From assembly GCA_964523675.1 (NCBI GenBank), contig CAZFZT010000014.1, forward strand, positions 1-49,235: a stretch of DNA of 49,235 bases, in the 5' to 3' direction. How positions within the stretch are numbered: position 1 is the stretch's first letter; each line of letters starts with the position of its first letter. Made by a program: the position numbers and the translations under genes. Shown here one piece after another: positions 26,501 to 34,318 of the stretch. A model generated the notes under the pieces. It saw only the letters and a program-made list of their open reading frames with translations, had not been told where the DNA came from and made no database searches. Source of the stretch: CAZFZT01 sp964523675 (lineage in GTDB: Bacteria; Planctomycetota; Phycisphaerae; Phycisphaerales; SM1A02).

Positions 26501-27121
26501 ATGTATGAGAACGGCCAGCCGGGCGAACTGTTCATCACGATGAGCAAGGAGGGTTCGACCATCGGCGGCTTAATGGATTCACTTGGGACGGCCATCAGCG
26601 TTGCCCTCCAATATGGCGTGCCAATTGATTCCCTCGTGAACAAGTTCGCCCATCAGCGGTTTGAACCGATGGGAATGACGACGAATCGCGATGTGCCCTT
26701 CGCGAAGTCGCTCGTTGATTACATCTTCCGGTGGATGGGAATGGAGTTCATTCCCGGCTATCGAGAGAACAATGCGCCGCCGCGCAAGAACGGCCGCGAT
26801 TCCGCAGAGCGGCGCGAGGTCGTTGCGGTCGAGAGTCGCAAAGACGAGCCGACCGAGCGCGCCGCTCAACAGCCGAGCGGCGGCAAATCGATCGTTGAGG
26901 CGCACATTGCATCGCGCACCATGGCGATGCAGTCGCAGGACGGAAACACCATCGTCAGCGCGCAAAGCAGTGAAACGTCGGTGTCCGTCAGCGCTCTTGA
27001 TCGCCTGACCGCAGCGGTCCAGAGTGATGCACCTGCGTGCGATGTCTGCGGCTCGATTACGGTGCGCAGCGGAACATGCTACAAGTGCTTGAATTGTGGG
27101 AATTCGATGGGATGTAGTTGA
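23543..27121 (+). CDS. nrdJ: Vitamin B12-dependent (class II) ribonucleotide reductase
   Basis: A 1192-residue adenosylcobalamin-dependent reductase making deoxynucleotides without oxygen. It carries NSPQWFNTGLNWAYG, the radical/active-site core SNPCSEYMFLDNTACNLASLNV, the glycyl-like barrel segment APTGTIGLLMDCDTTGVEPD, and AISKTINLPNAASVDDV. An acidic low-complexity linker lies at about 895-930. The C-terminal TSCPD-type domain is followed by CDVCGSITVRSGTCYKCLNC, a Cys4 zinc-ribbon/redox tail. Residues about 67-98 interrupt a conserved stretch (KYFRKAGVP...GPETSVRQV) and coincide with a palindrome at 23750-23825, apparently an in-frame insertion. No cobalamin riboswitch was found upstream, although the enzyme needs B12. 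Confidence 0.96.
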   Translation: MKITRRFTKPGQDVFSTIEWTKRTSRITNADGSVVFEMKDAEVPKSWSQLATDIMVSKYFRKAGVPRDTTSRDRKGAEPSIAHETDPLPDGRGSSSDTGPETSVRQVVHRLAGCWRHWGETHNYFDSKEDAQSFYDELCYMMLHQMAAPNSPQWFNTGLNWAYGISGPAQGHWITDPETGKAKLAGDAYSHPQPHACFIQAVRDDLVGDGGIMDLWTREARLFKYGSGTGTNFSSLRGENEPLSGGGKSSGLMSFLRIGDRAAGAIKSGGTTRRAAKMVCLDADHPDIEQFVNWKVREELKVAALVEGMKQLGPDQKELAASLGLKLSYDFNGEAYYTVSGQNSNNSVRLTDEFFRAVESDGDWQLRRRTDGKVAKTLKARDLWDQICRAAWRCADPGVQYDTTINEWHTCPADGRINASNPCSEYMFLDNTACNLASLNVLKFYDSESRTFDIIAYEHAIELWTIVLEISVLMASFPSKEIAAQSWKYRTLGLGYANLGAMLMQAGIPYDSEEGRTICGSLTAILTGRSYATSAEMAKEITPFAGFKKNREHMLRVIRNHRRAAHGIPRTSDAYEGLAIKPVPIDHNLFLDEKINLANAMDLLKHATKAWDDALVLGEQYGYRNAQVTVIAPTGTIGLLMDCDTTGVEPDFALVKFKKLAGGGYFKIANASLRPALKALGYNAEQIDDIVRYVMGTLSLDVPMPTRSAGKAARAGTFREFLSSKGYTAEDLIEVENTLPTVFELHFAFNAWSMPGHVLKTLGIDEEEARASHTFNGLKALGLLPEEIDELNQAICGTQTVEGAPHLESEHLPVFDCANPCGKLGKRFIATEGHIRMMAAAQPFITGAISKTINLPNAASVDDVADAYWLSWELGLKANALYRDGSKLSQPLNTKSESLDEDEEEDEDGLERALGEVSAEVAETAAAISTSRLSSGPDSVNTEPEYVERIVEKIIERPMRRRLPDTRQSITHHFNVAGHEGYLTVGMYENGQPGELFITMSKEGSTIGGLMDSLGTAISVALQYGVPIDSLVNKFAHQRFEPMGMTTNRDVPFAKSLVDYIFRWMGMEFIPGYRENNAPPRKNGRDSAERREVVAVESRKDEPTERAAQQPSGGKSIVEAHIASRTMAMQSQDGNTIVSAQSSETSVSVSALDRLTAAVQSDAPACDVCGSITVRSGTCYKCLNCGNSMGCS
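23750..23825. repeat. Palindromic element inserted in frame in nrdJ
   Basis: Arms 23750-23770 and 23805-23825 (21 bp) pair with three mismatches; both start ACGAGCCGCG on their own strand. The element translates in the nrdJ frame to a hydrophilic Arg/Asp/Gly/Ser-rich insert between two conserved blocks. The reading frame is kept. Confidence 0.7.
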
Positions 27122-27911
27122 TTGCGGTTCGACCCGGGGCGGCGCTTGGACGCCGCGAGGCGGCTTCTGTGCTCTGCCCCGGCTTGTGTTGATGTGTGTC
27201 TTAGCCCGTATTGAGATCGATGTTTATGACTTTCGCGCTTTCCTCTCCTTTCTCCTCCAGGTCGTCCGCTCGCTCCGACGGGCGGCCGCTGGTGCTGCGA
27301 TGGGGGGCGGGCATGGATGTGAGACTTGATGGTTGGCAAGTTGACGGATCTGACTTGCACCGGTCAGGCAAGCATGATGCGAGCCATGACCCCCAGCGAC
27401 CCCGGACCTTCCGCCTTTGGAATCGTCAAGAACAATCGATTCGACCGGCTCCCATCCGGACATCGCTGTGGCGACCGTCTCACCGCCCGCTCCCATCGCG
27501 GCCTGCTCAACGTTGCCGGCATGGATAGCTACGGCGCTTGGGGAAGCCCGCTCCGCCTCCGAACTCCGGAACGGCGAACATGCTTCCTCTCTTCCCTCCC
27601 CCCGGAACGGTTCCCACCGCCGCTCCGGGGGTTTTTCGTTGAAGTGCTGAGTACGGTGTAATCGCCCGCATCTGAGGAACAACGCAAGAATGCCCCGGAG
27701 GGAACCTTCGCGAAATCCTGGAGCAAGCGTCATCAATATCCGCGCCACGGTTGCGCGCATGCATAGGATTGAATTCTCAACTTTTGTCGCCTCCGGCTCG
27801 ATCAACGCGCGGCTGCGTTGCTGGCGCAAGACCGTCGTCTCATGCGACCGGCCGCGGAATTGAGTCTGAACGTGAGAATGTCCCTTCCGGCCCGAAACGG
27901 TCGGCCAACCG
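27122..27911 (+). other. 790-bp gene-free region between nrdJ and resB
   Basis: No reading frame here looks like a protein; the longest open frames run through the terminator at 27599-27636. Right after the nrdJ stop there are nested GC hairpins (CCGGGGC/GCCCCGG, 27134-27182, enclosing GCGGCG/CGCCGC). Between 27310 and 27400 small stems occur in series: ACTTG/CAAGT and CTTGC/GCAAG. It may be an unusually long nrdJ 3' region or hold a small RNA ending at the terminator. Confidence 0.4.
27599..27636 (+). terminator. Strong intrinsic terminator
   Basis: CCCCCGGA (27599-27606) pairs perfectly with TCCGGGGG (27624-27631), followed directly by TTTTT. It lies 478 bp after the nrdJ stop and 276 bp before resB, so it ends either a very long nrdJ 3' region or an unrecognised RNA. 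Confidence 0.8.
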
Positions 27912-30386
27912 ATGACCCATCTGCCAACGACCACCGAAGAGGCCGCCGGCCTGGAACCTCAAGTCCAAACGCAGCACGCCATATCAAAGGATGGCGGAAA
28001 CCCGCTCGAATGGCTGCTCGACCTTTTCAGTTCGATCTGGTTAGGCGTCGTCCTGATGTCGATCCTTTTCGTGTATTGCGCGATCGGCTCGGTCGGTGTG
28101 TGGCTGCCGGGCAACTGGCACGGACTGCTGGCAAAGGATTGGGTTCATGAGGTGCAGTGGTTCATCATGTGGACGCAGCTCCACGTGAGGCAAGCGCCGG
28201 GGATTGAGCTGACCGAGTTCGAATGGTTTCACTGGTGGCCGTTCAACCTGCTCATCACGTTGATCTGCATCAACATTATTGTTGCGACGCTGCGGCGCAT
28301 TCCGCTCAACGTCATCAACCTCGGCGTGTGGATGATTCACTCTGGGATCATCATTCTGGCGGTGGGCAGCGTCATCTATTTCTCATTGAAGCTGGAGGGC
28401 GATGCCCCGGTGATTCGCCGGCAGATCGTCGCACAAGTGGAGGGTCATGCGCCGGTGCGATTTGCCGCTCAACCGGGCACGATGCAGCGCATCGAGGTTG
28501 ACGGGCGCGAGTACCTGCTGCGCGTCATGAACATCGATCCGGAGTGGGAACTTCTCAGTGGCGATGACGCAGGCAAGCGGGTGTACATGATTTCAGTGGC
28601 GGTTCAGTCGCCGGAGCATCAGTTTGTGCGGCAACTCATTGCCGGCTATCCCCAGTACACGGAGGACACGATCTGGACCGGCCGGGAAGATCAACCGATG
28701 GTTCGAGCGATCCGCGAGCTTGGCACACCGTTCGTTGATGAATCCATTCAACTCTCGCTCGACTATCACCCGCAGGAGCATTTCTATCTGATGAACAGCC
28801 GGGCGATTTACCTTCGCGAGAGGGGCAGCGACGAATGGATCGCGCGACCGATCCATGGCCTGCCTCGATACAACGATCGCCTGGATTCGTTCGGCAATGC
28901 CTGGACCGACGGCCGGCCGGAGCTCGAGCCGTCGCCGATCGAGATCAGAGTCGATTCAAGTGATCCGCGCGATCCACTGGCCGGCACGCCAATATACATC
29001 ACAAGCTACCTTCGATATGCGGTGATGCAGACGCGGCATCTGCGCAGTGGGAGCGAGCTGAATCCCATGATCAGTTTGCGGCTGCGTGATTCAACCGGCC
29101 AGGTTCAGGAATACCATCTTGAGGCGTTCAATGATGAGGCCAACCTGGTGGAGGGCGGCCGGCTCCACTTCGTTTGGGCGTCGAGCGAAAGTCACTTTCA
29201 ACGGATCACGCGGATCGACGAAGGTGAGCTGCGTATTCGAATTGCAGGCGAAGACGTTGATGTTGCAGTTCCTGTGATGCCGGTCGGAGATGCAGGCGAA
29301 TTTGCGGAGATTGAAGGCACGGAATATGCATGGCGGCTTGATGGTGTTGAGGGCCCGCTTCATTTCGGGGGCGAGCCGGTGTCTGTCGCGATTGTTTCGA
29401 TCAAAACACCGGAGCGCATCGTGCGCCGGTGGGTCTTTGATTCACCCGACATTCCACCTCGTGATTTCGCAGCCGACAGCGAAGGCGGAATGCATGGTGC
29501 AGAGCTCGCACTCGATGAGCGGGTTGAGATTTCTTACCGGCCGCGCAACATTCCCCGACCGGTGACGCTCATCGCTGGCCCGGCTGATGATGAGCTTCGT
29601 CTGCTGTTAGCCGTCGGCGGGAGCCAGCCATCGCTCCAGCGCCTGGTTCCGGGTCGAGCGGTCTCTCTTCAAGGGTCGATTTCGCTGGAGGTGCTTGATT
29701 ACGTCGCTCGAGCCAGAGCAGAAACCCGACCGTACATCGTTCCCATTCGTGAACGTGATCGAGATCCGGAGCAGTCGTTTTCTGTGATACGAGCGCATAT
29801 TCCTGATCCCGGGCGGCTGGGCGGCGGCGAATCGGTTTGGCTCCCCCACCACCATTACGCATTTCAGGATCGAGCCGATGTCATGCGTCGATTCCCCTAT
29901 CGGCCGACCGAAGTCGAGCTTCCAGACGGCCGCGTTCTTGAAGTCATCTACTCACGCGACAGGCGGTTGCTACCGGCCCCGGTCGTCCTTGAAGAATTCG
30001 AAGTCAAATCGCACATCGGCGGCTTCACCGGCGAGACGGCAAGCATCCGCGACTGGGTGAGCCGCATTCGCTTCCAAGATGAAGCAGGTTGGACCGATCC
30101 GATGCCCGTCAGCATGAACAAACCGGCTTCTCACAAGGGATACTGGTACTTTCAGGCGAAATGGGATCCACCAGACCCGGCGCGCGGTCCTGATGATGTT
30201 CCCTCCGCCGGACGCAACTACACCGTGCTGGGTGTGGGAAATCGTCATGGCGTCTGGATCCAACTGTTCGGCTGTTGTGTTGCGGTTGCAGGCATGATCT
30301 ACGCCTTTTACATCAAGCCGATCCTGAAGCGCCGCCGTCAGCAGGAGGTGTTTGCATCCATGAAGAAGAGAGAGGTGACGACATGA
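27912..30386 (+). CDS. resB: Cytochrome c biogenesis protein, ResB-like
   Basis: An 824-residue system II cytochrome c assembly protein. It works with CcsA to move heme across the membrane and attach it to apocytochromes. Transmembrane segments are at about 40-62 (SIWLGVVLMSILFVYCAIGS), 110-128 and 134-158 (LGVWMIHSGIIILAVGSVIY). After a periplasmic domain of more than 600 residues comes a last helix near 783-803 (LFGCCVAVAGMIYAFYI). It includes the ResB-like motif NKPASHKGYWYFQAKWDPP near the end. The large periplasmic insert and single late helix are typical of the long planctomycete versions. It overlaps ccsA by 4 bp (ATGA), so the two are translationally coupled. The start lacks a clear RBS. 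Confidence 0.88.
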   Translation: MTHLPTTTEEAAGLEPQVQTQHAISKDGGNPLEWLLDLFSSIWLGVVLMSILFVYCAIGSVGVWLPGNWHGLLAKDWVHEVQWFIMWTQLHVRQAPGIELTEFEWFHWWPFNLLITLICINIIVATLRRIPLNVINLGVWMIHSGIIILAVGSVIYFSLKLEGDAPVIRRQIVAQVEGHAPVRFAAQPGTMQRIEVDGREYLLRVMNIDPEWELLSGDDAGKRVYMISVAVQSPEHQFVRQLIAGYPQYTEDTIWTGREDQPMVRAIRELGTPFVDESIQLSLDYHPQEHFYLMNSRAIYLRERGSDEWIARPIHGLPRYNDRLDSFGNAWTDGRPELEPSPIEIRVDSSDPRDPLAGTPIYITSYLRYAVMQTRHLRSGSELNPMISLRLRDSTGQVQEYHLEAFNDEANLVEGGRLHFVWASSESHFQRITRIDEGELRIRIAGEDVDVAVPVMPVGDAGEFAEIEGTEYAWRLDGVEGPLHFGGEPVSVAIVSIKTPERIVRRWVFDSPDIPPRDFAADSEGGMHGAELALDERVEISYRPRNIPRPVTLIAGPADDELRLLLAVGGSQPSLQRLVPGRAVSLQGSISLEVLDYVARARAETRPYIVPIRERDRDPEQSFSVIRAHIPDPGRLGGGESVWLPHHHYAFQDRADVMRRFPYRPTEVELPDGRVLEVIYSRDRRLLPAPVVLEEFEVKSHIGGFTGETASIRDWVSRIRFQDEAGWTDPMPVSMNKPASHKGYWYFQAKWDPPDPARGPDDVPSAGRNYTVLGVGNRHGVWIQLFGCCVAVAGMIYAFYIKPILKRRRQQEVFASMKKREVTT

Positions 30387-32242
30387 TGCACGTTGACTGC
30401 ATGAGAAATGAACACCCCAGCACCTGCTTGAGGATTCCAACAACAGGCGCGCTGTTGCTGCTGCTCTGCATTTTGTGCGCTGCGCCGGCCGCTGCGCAGG
30501 AGCAGCCCGACCGCGCCGAGCGAACGCAGAAGTTCGTTCAACAACTGGACTACACCCACCTCGGCATGCTTGCGGTGCACTCGGAAGGGCGTGTGAAGTC
30601 GTTCGGATCGCACGCAGCGTCGATAATGCGCTTCATCAGCGGCCCGCGTGAAGTGCCGCTGCTCGACTCCGAAGGAGTCGAGCTCATGTCGTTGCCGCAC
30701 AAGTTCACCTATCTCGACATGATGCTGCGTCCGAATCTGTACGACGATGCGCCGCTGGTCTTCGTGCGCAGCAAAGCCGTACGTGGCGAGATTGCCGACT
30801 CGTTCCGCGCCTCGATGGAAATTCAGATGGAGACAATGTGGTCCGCCGACCCGGTGATCGCCTCGCACAAGGACGAAGGGGTTGCGCGATACGAAGCCAA
30901 CCTTGCGCGATTTGCCCGCACCGGGCTGATTTCGCCGCTCATGCTGCAAGACCCCGGCGTCAATCAGGCGCTGGCCCGATTGAAGCAGGACCTTGTCCGC
31001 ACCGCCCGGCCGGTCGATGAGATTGAGAGTGCGCTGAACTCGCGTCGGCCGGGCATGCTTCGCAGCAATCTGCGCCTCGTTCCGCCGCCTGGCGGCGGGT
31101 TTGACGATCAGTGGCTGACGATCGAGCAGTATGCGACGATGAACGACGCACGCATTGATCCGCAACTTCGCGAGGACATCACGTCACACTGGCAGAAGTT
31201 TCAGAACGGGTGGAAAGCCCTTGACGCAGCGGCGGTGAACGAGGCATCAGCCCGACTCGCAGCCCTGCTGCCGCGCATCAATGAAGAGATTTATCCGCAG
31301 CAGTCGCGGCTGGCGTGGGAGTCATGGTACTTCAATTCAAAAAATATGACGTGGGTATGGCTGATCTACTTCGCGGCCATTATTCCACTGCTGCTTTCTC
31401 TCGTCTTCAAGTGGACACCCGCACAGTGGATCGGCATGTTGCTTTTCACCGTCGCATTCGGATTCCACACCTTTGCGATCGGCTTGCGGTGGTACGTCTC
31501 CGGCCGGTTCCCCAACTCCAACATGTTCGAAGCGGTGACGACAGCCGCATGGTTCGGCGGCATTGTCGCAATTACGCTCGAACTTTTCGTGCGCCGGCTT
31601 CCACTGCGCACGCTCTTTGCGCTGGGTGCAGCGGCCGGCTCTGCGACGGCGCTCATGGTGGCCTGGGCGTACCCTGTCGGGCTTGATCCGACGATTCGCA
31701 ACATGATGCCGGTGCTTCATGACATCTGGCTTTATATCCACACCAATGTCATCATCCTGGCGTACGCACTCATCTTCATGGCTGCGGTCACCGCAGGGCT
31801 GTACATGATCTACCGCATGGCTCGCTGGCTCGGCGGGCATGACGGGACGCGCGAGTACGCCACGATGGGCGGCGCTGCTTCGCTGATCATGAAGACGCCA
31901 GATGGCCGGACGTTCATCGAGAAATCGCGTTCATCGCTCGGCCAGGTGCTCGATGGTTCAACCATGGTGCTTATGGAACTTTCGTTCATCCTGCTCTGGG
32001 CTGGACTCGTCATGGGCGCGAGCTGGGCGGATCACTCCTGGGGCCGGCCGTGGGGCTGGGATCCGAAGGAAGTTTTCGCGCTCAATACCTTTATTGTGTT
32101 CGCCGTGCTGATCCACGTGCGGCTCAAGATTCGCGACAAGGGCCTGTGGACGGCAATCATCTGCTTGATCGGCGCAGGTGTCATGATCTTCAATTGGATT
32201 GCGATCAACTTCGTTGTTGTCGGTTTGCACAGTTACGCATAA
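30383..32242 (+). CDS. ccsA: Cytochrome c assembly protein CcsA/ResC-like with an extra N-terminal domain
   Basis: A 619-residue heme-handling membrane protein, the partner of ResB. An N-terminal signal peptide (about 1-39, ending AAAQ) is followed by about 300 extracytoplasmic residues not found in ordinary CcsA. The CcsA core follows, from about 330 on, with some eight helices. It contains the tryptophan-rich WWD heme motif (HSWGRPWGWDPKEVFAL, about 551-567). Conserved His-containing helices are HTNVIILAYALIF and a C-terminal GLHSYA, and FPNSNMFEAV is the family's periplasmic loop. The ATG overlaps the resB stop by 4 bp; the in-frame extension upstream lies wholly inside resB. The end is 24 bp from a convergent ABC gene. 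Confidence 0.92.
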   Translation: MMHVDCMRNEHPSTCLRIPTTGALLLLLCILCAAPAAAQEQPDRAERTQKFVQQLDYTHLGMLAVHSEGRVKSFGSHAASIMRFISGPREVPLLDSEGVELMSLPHKFTYLDMMLRPNLYDDAPLVFVRSKAVRGEIADSFRASMEIQMETMWSADPVIASHKDEGVARYEANLARFARTGLISPLMLQDPGVNQALARLKQDLVRTARPVDEIESALNSRRPGMLRSNLRLVPPPGGGFDDQWLTIEQYATMNDARIDPQLREDITSHWQKFQNGWKALDAAAVNEASARLAALLPRINEEIYPQQSRLAWESWYFNSKNMTWVWLIYFAAIIPLLLSLVFKWTPAQWIGMLLFTVAFGFHTFAIGLRWYVSGRFPNSNMFEAVTTAAWFGGIVAITLELFVRRLPLRTLFALGAAAGSATALMVAWAYPVGLDPTIRNMMPVLHDIWLYIHTNVIILAYALIFMAAVTAGLYMIYRMARWLGGHDGTREYATMGGAASLIMKTPDGRTFIEKSRSSLGQVLDGSTMVLMELSFILLWAGLVMGASWADHSWGRPWGWDPKEVFALNTFIVFAVLIHVRLKIRDKGLWTAIICLIGAGVMIFNWIAINFVVVGLHSYA

Positions 32243-32266
32243 GTAGCGTCTCTGCGGTTCCAACGC

Positions 32267-34216
32267 TCATTTGCCGGCAACCAGCGTGCGTTCCTCCTCT
32301 TCGCTTGCGAACTGGCGCGTGTACAGCCCATGGTATCGGCCGTTCTGCGCCAAGAGCTGCATATGTGAACCCTGCTCGACGATGCGCCCGCCATCGATCA
32401 CGAGAATGACATCCGCAGCGCGGATCGTTGAGAGCCGGTGCGCGATCACGAACGAGATACGGCCGCGCAACACCGCGCCGATACCATCCTGAATCAGCCG
32501 CTCCGTTTCGGTATCAACCGACGAAGTCGCCTCATCCATGATGAAGATCTGCGGGTTGGCAAGCACGGCACGGGCGAGGGAGACGAGTTGCCGCTGTCCG
32601 GTCGAGAGACGACCGCCGCCTTCGCCGATCTCGGTTTCGTACCCGGCGTCGAGACTCATGATGAAGTCATGCGCGTTGGCGACCATGGCAGCGCGTTCGA
32701 CCTCTTCATCACTTGCGTTGAGCCGGCCGTAACGGATGTTTTCTCGTACGGTGCCTGAGAAAAGAAACGGCGTCTGGAGGACGATGCCGAGTTGCGACTG
32801 GAGCCAGTGCAGACTGCGCTTGCGATAGTCAATGCCGTTGATGAGGATCTCGCCCTGCTGCGGCTCGTAAAAGCGCGCGAGCAGCGAGACGATCGTGGAC
32901 TTGCCTCCGCCGGTCGCGCCGACCAGCGCGATGGTCTGGCCGGCCGTGGCGGTGAAGTTGAACTCAGCAAGAACCGGGGACTCATCCGCTGCGGCCTGTT
33001 CCTGCACCATCGAATCAATCGCGGTGCGCTTGCCGTACCAGAATGAGACGTTGCGGAACTCGATGGTTTCGATGCGGCTCGTGTAGCCGTCGATGGCAAT
33101 GGAATCGCGCTGCGCTGCTGCGGACGCGACCCGGGTCTTCCTCGCTTCGCTCGTCAGACCCGGCTTCCGGGCTTCATTCATCCGCGCCAGAACTTCCGGC
33201 GAGTCCTTGATCTCCGGCTCGGTGTCGAGCAGCCCTTGCACACGCTCGGCAGCCGCCTGCGCTGCCTGAAGATCGGTGAACCTTCGCGCCAGTTCCTGAA
33301 TGGGCATCGACAGCAGCGCTGCATACTGCATGAACGCGATTAAGGTGCCGAGTGTCAATTCACCGGCGCGAATGAGCACACCGCCCTGCCAGAGCGCAAG
33401 GCCCGTGCCCAGCGCGCCGATCGTGATGACCAGCGGCAAATACACCGCGGACTGAAGCGAATTGCGCATCGAATGGCGATACATTGAACCGGAGACCACC
33501 TGGAACTCCTCCAGATTGTCCCGCTCGCGCACCAGCGCCTTCGTGGTTTTGACTCCCATGAGCGCCTCGCCGAATGTCGCCGTCAACTGCGCGTTGGTCT
33601 TGCGCATATGGCGAGAACTCTCGAGCAACCGACTCTGAAAATACGCGCTGGCGATGGCCAGTGGCGGCACGATCGCCAGCACAGCAAGGGCGAGCATCCA
33701 GTTGAGCCAGAACATCGCACCCGCAAGGCCGACGATGAACAACGTACCCCATACCAGGTCCAGCATGAACCACGGAATGAGCGATGAAATCTTCTCGCAA
33801 TCTGAGGTGATGCGCGACACCAGCCAGCCAACCGGCCGCACGTCGTAAAACGAGAACGATAGCTCCTGCAACCGAGCAAAGCCCTTTGTGCGCAGGTCAT
33901 AGGCGATACCGGTGGCAATACGGCCGGCGAACACGATGAACAGCCAGATACATGCGGTGAGCCCGATCACCAGCGCAAGGTAAGCCGCGCCGTATCCATA
34001 CAGCGCGTCGGTCAGGCCGTTCTCGATCGCTTCGTCGATGAGCCAGCCGGTGACGAGGGGAAAGAGCACATCAATGCCCGCAACGAAAACACCGGCAATG
34101 CACATCGTCAACAGCGCGGCTCGGTACGGCGCGGCATGGGTAAGGATTCTCCGCCATAACCGCAGGTCAATGCGGCCTTTGTAAGTGTCGTCGTCTTGAA
34201 CGGTCTGTATGGTCAT
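32267..34216 (-). CDS. ABC exporter half-transporter with the consensus catalytic site
   Basis: A 649-residue fusion of a six-helix membrane domain (about 15-310) and an ATPase domain (about 370-640). It has Walker A GATGGGKST, signature LSTGQRQLVSLARAVL, Walker B IFIMDEATSSVD with the catalytic Glu, and H-loop VIAHRLSTI. It follows the other half-transporter gene by about 100 bp on the same strand, so the pair is expected to form a heterodimeric exporter of drugs, lipids or peptides; the substrate is unknown. The start at 34216 (MTIQTV) has GAGAGAAG upstream and is better than 34249. Residues 352-362 (PGLTSEARKTR), in the linker before the ATPase domain, come from a palindromic insert. Confidence 0.93.
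   Translation of the reverse strand: MTIQTVQDDDTYKGRIDLRLWRRILTHAAPYRAALLTMCIAGVFVAGIDVLFPLVTGWLIDEAIENGLTDALYGYGAAYLALVIGLTACIWLFIVFAGRIATGIAYDLRTKGFARLQELSFSFYDVRPVGWLVSRITSDCEKISSLIPWFMLDLVWGTLFIVGLAGAMFWLNWMLALAVLAIVPPLAIASAYFQSRLLESSRHMRKTNAQLTATFGEALMGVKTTKALVRERDNLEEFQVVSGSMYRHSMRNSLQSAVYLPLVITIGALGTGLALWQGGVLIRAGELTLGTLIAFMQYAALLSMPIQELARRFTDLQAAQAAAERVQGLLDTEPEIKDSPEVLARMNEARKPGLTSEARKTRVASAAAQRDSIAIDGYTSRIETIEFRNVSFWYGKRTAIDSMVQEQAAADESPVLAEFNFTATAGQTIALVGATGGGKSTIVSLLARFYEPQQGEILINGIDYRKRSLHWLQSQLGIVLQTPFLFSGTVRENIRYGRLNASDEEVERAAMVANAHDFIMSLDAGYETEIGEGGGRLSTGQRQLVSLARAVLANPQIFIMDEATSSVDTETERLIQDGIGAVLRGRISFVIAHRLSTIRAADVILVIDGGRIVEQGSHMQLLAQNGRYHGLYTRQFASEEEERTLVAGK
33131..33163. 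repeat. Palindromic insert in the ABC exporter linker
   Basis: CCGGGTCT (33131-33138) pairs perfectly with AGACCCGG (33156-33163), with a CGCTTCG-containing loop. It is exactly 33 bp and encodes 11 residues in the gene's frame, in the variable linker between membrane and ATPase domains. Confidence 0.6.
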
Positions 34217-34318
34217 CACAACTTCTCTCAATCGCAGATTACTCTGCACATCTCATCACGTGTCGGCAGGCCGCGGCCAAAACGGCCCAAACTACCAGCT
34301 TCCGCTGCGCAGCCATGG

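Noticed and set aside
27224..27934. 236-residue minus-strand frame in the nrdJ-resB gap
   Set aside because: It crosses a strong terminator and the resB start, with low-complexity composition and no RBS.
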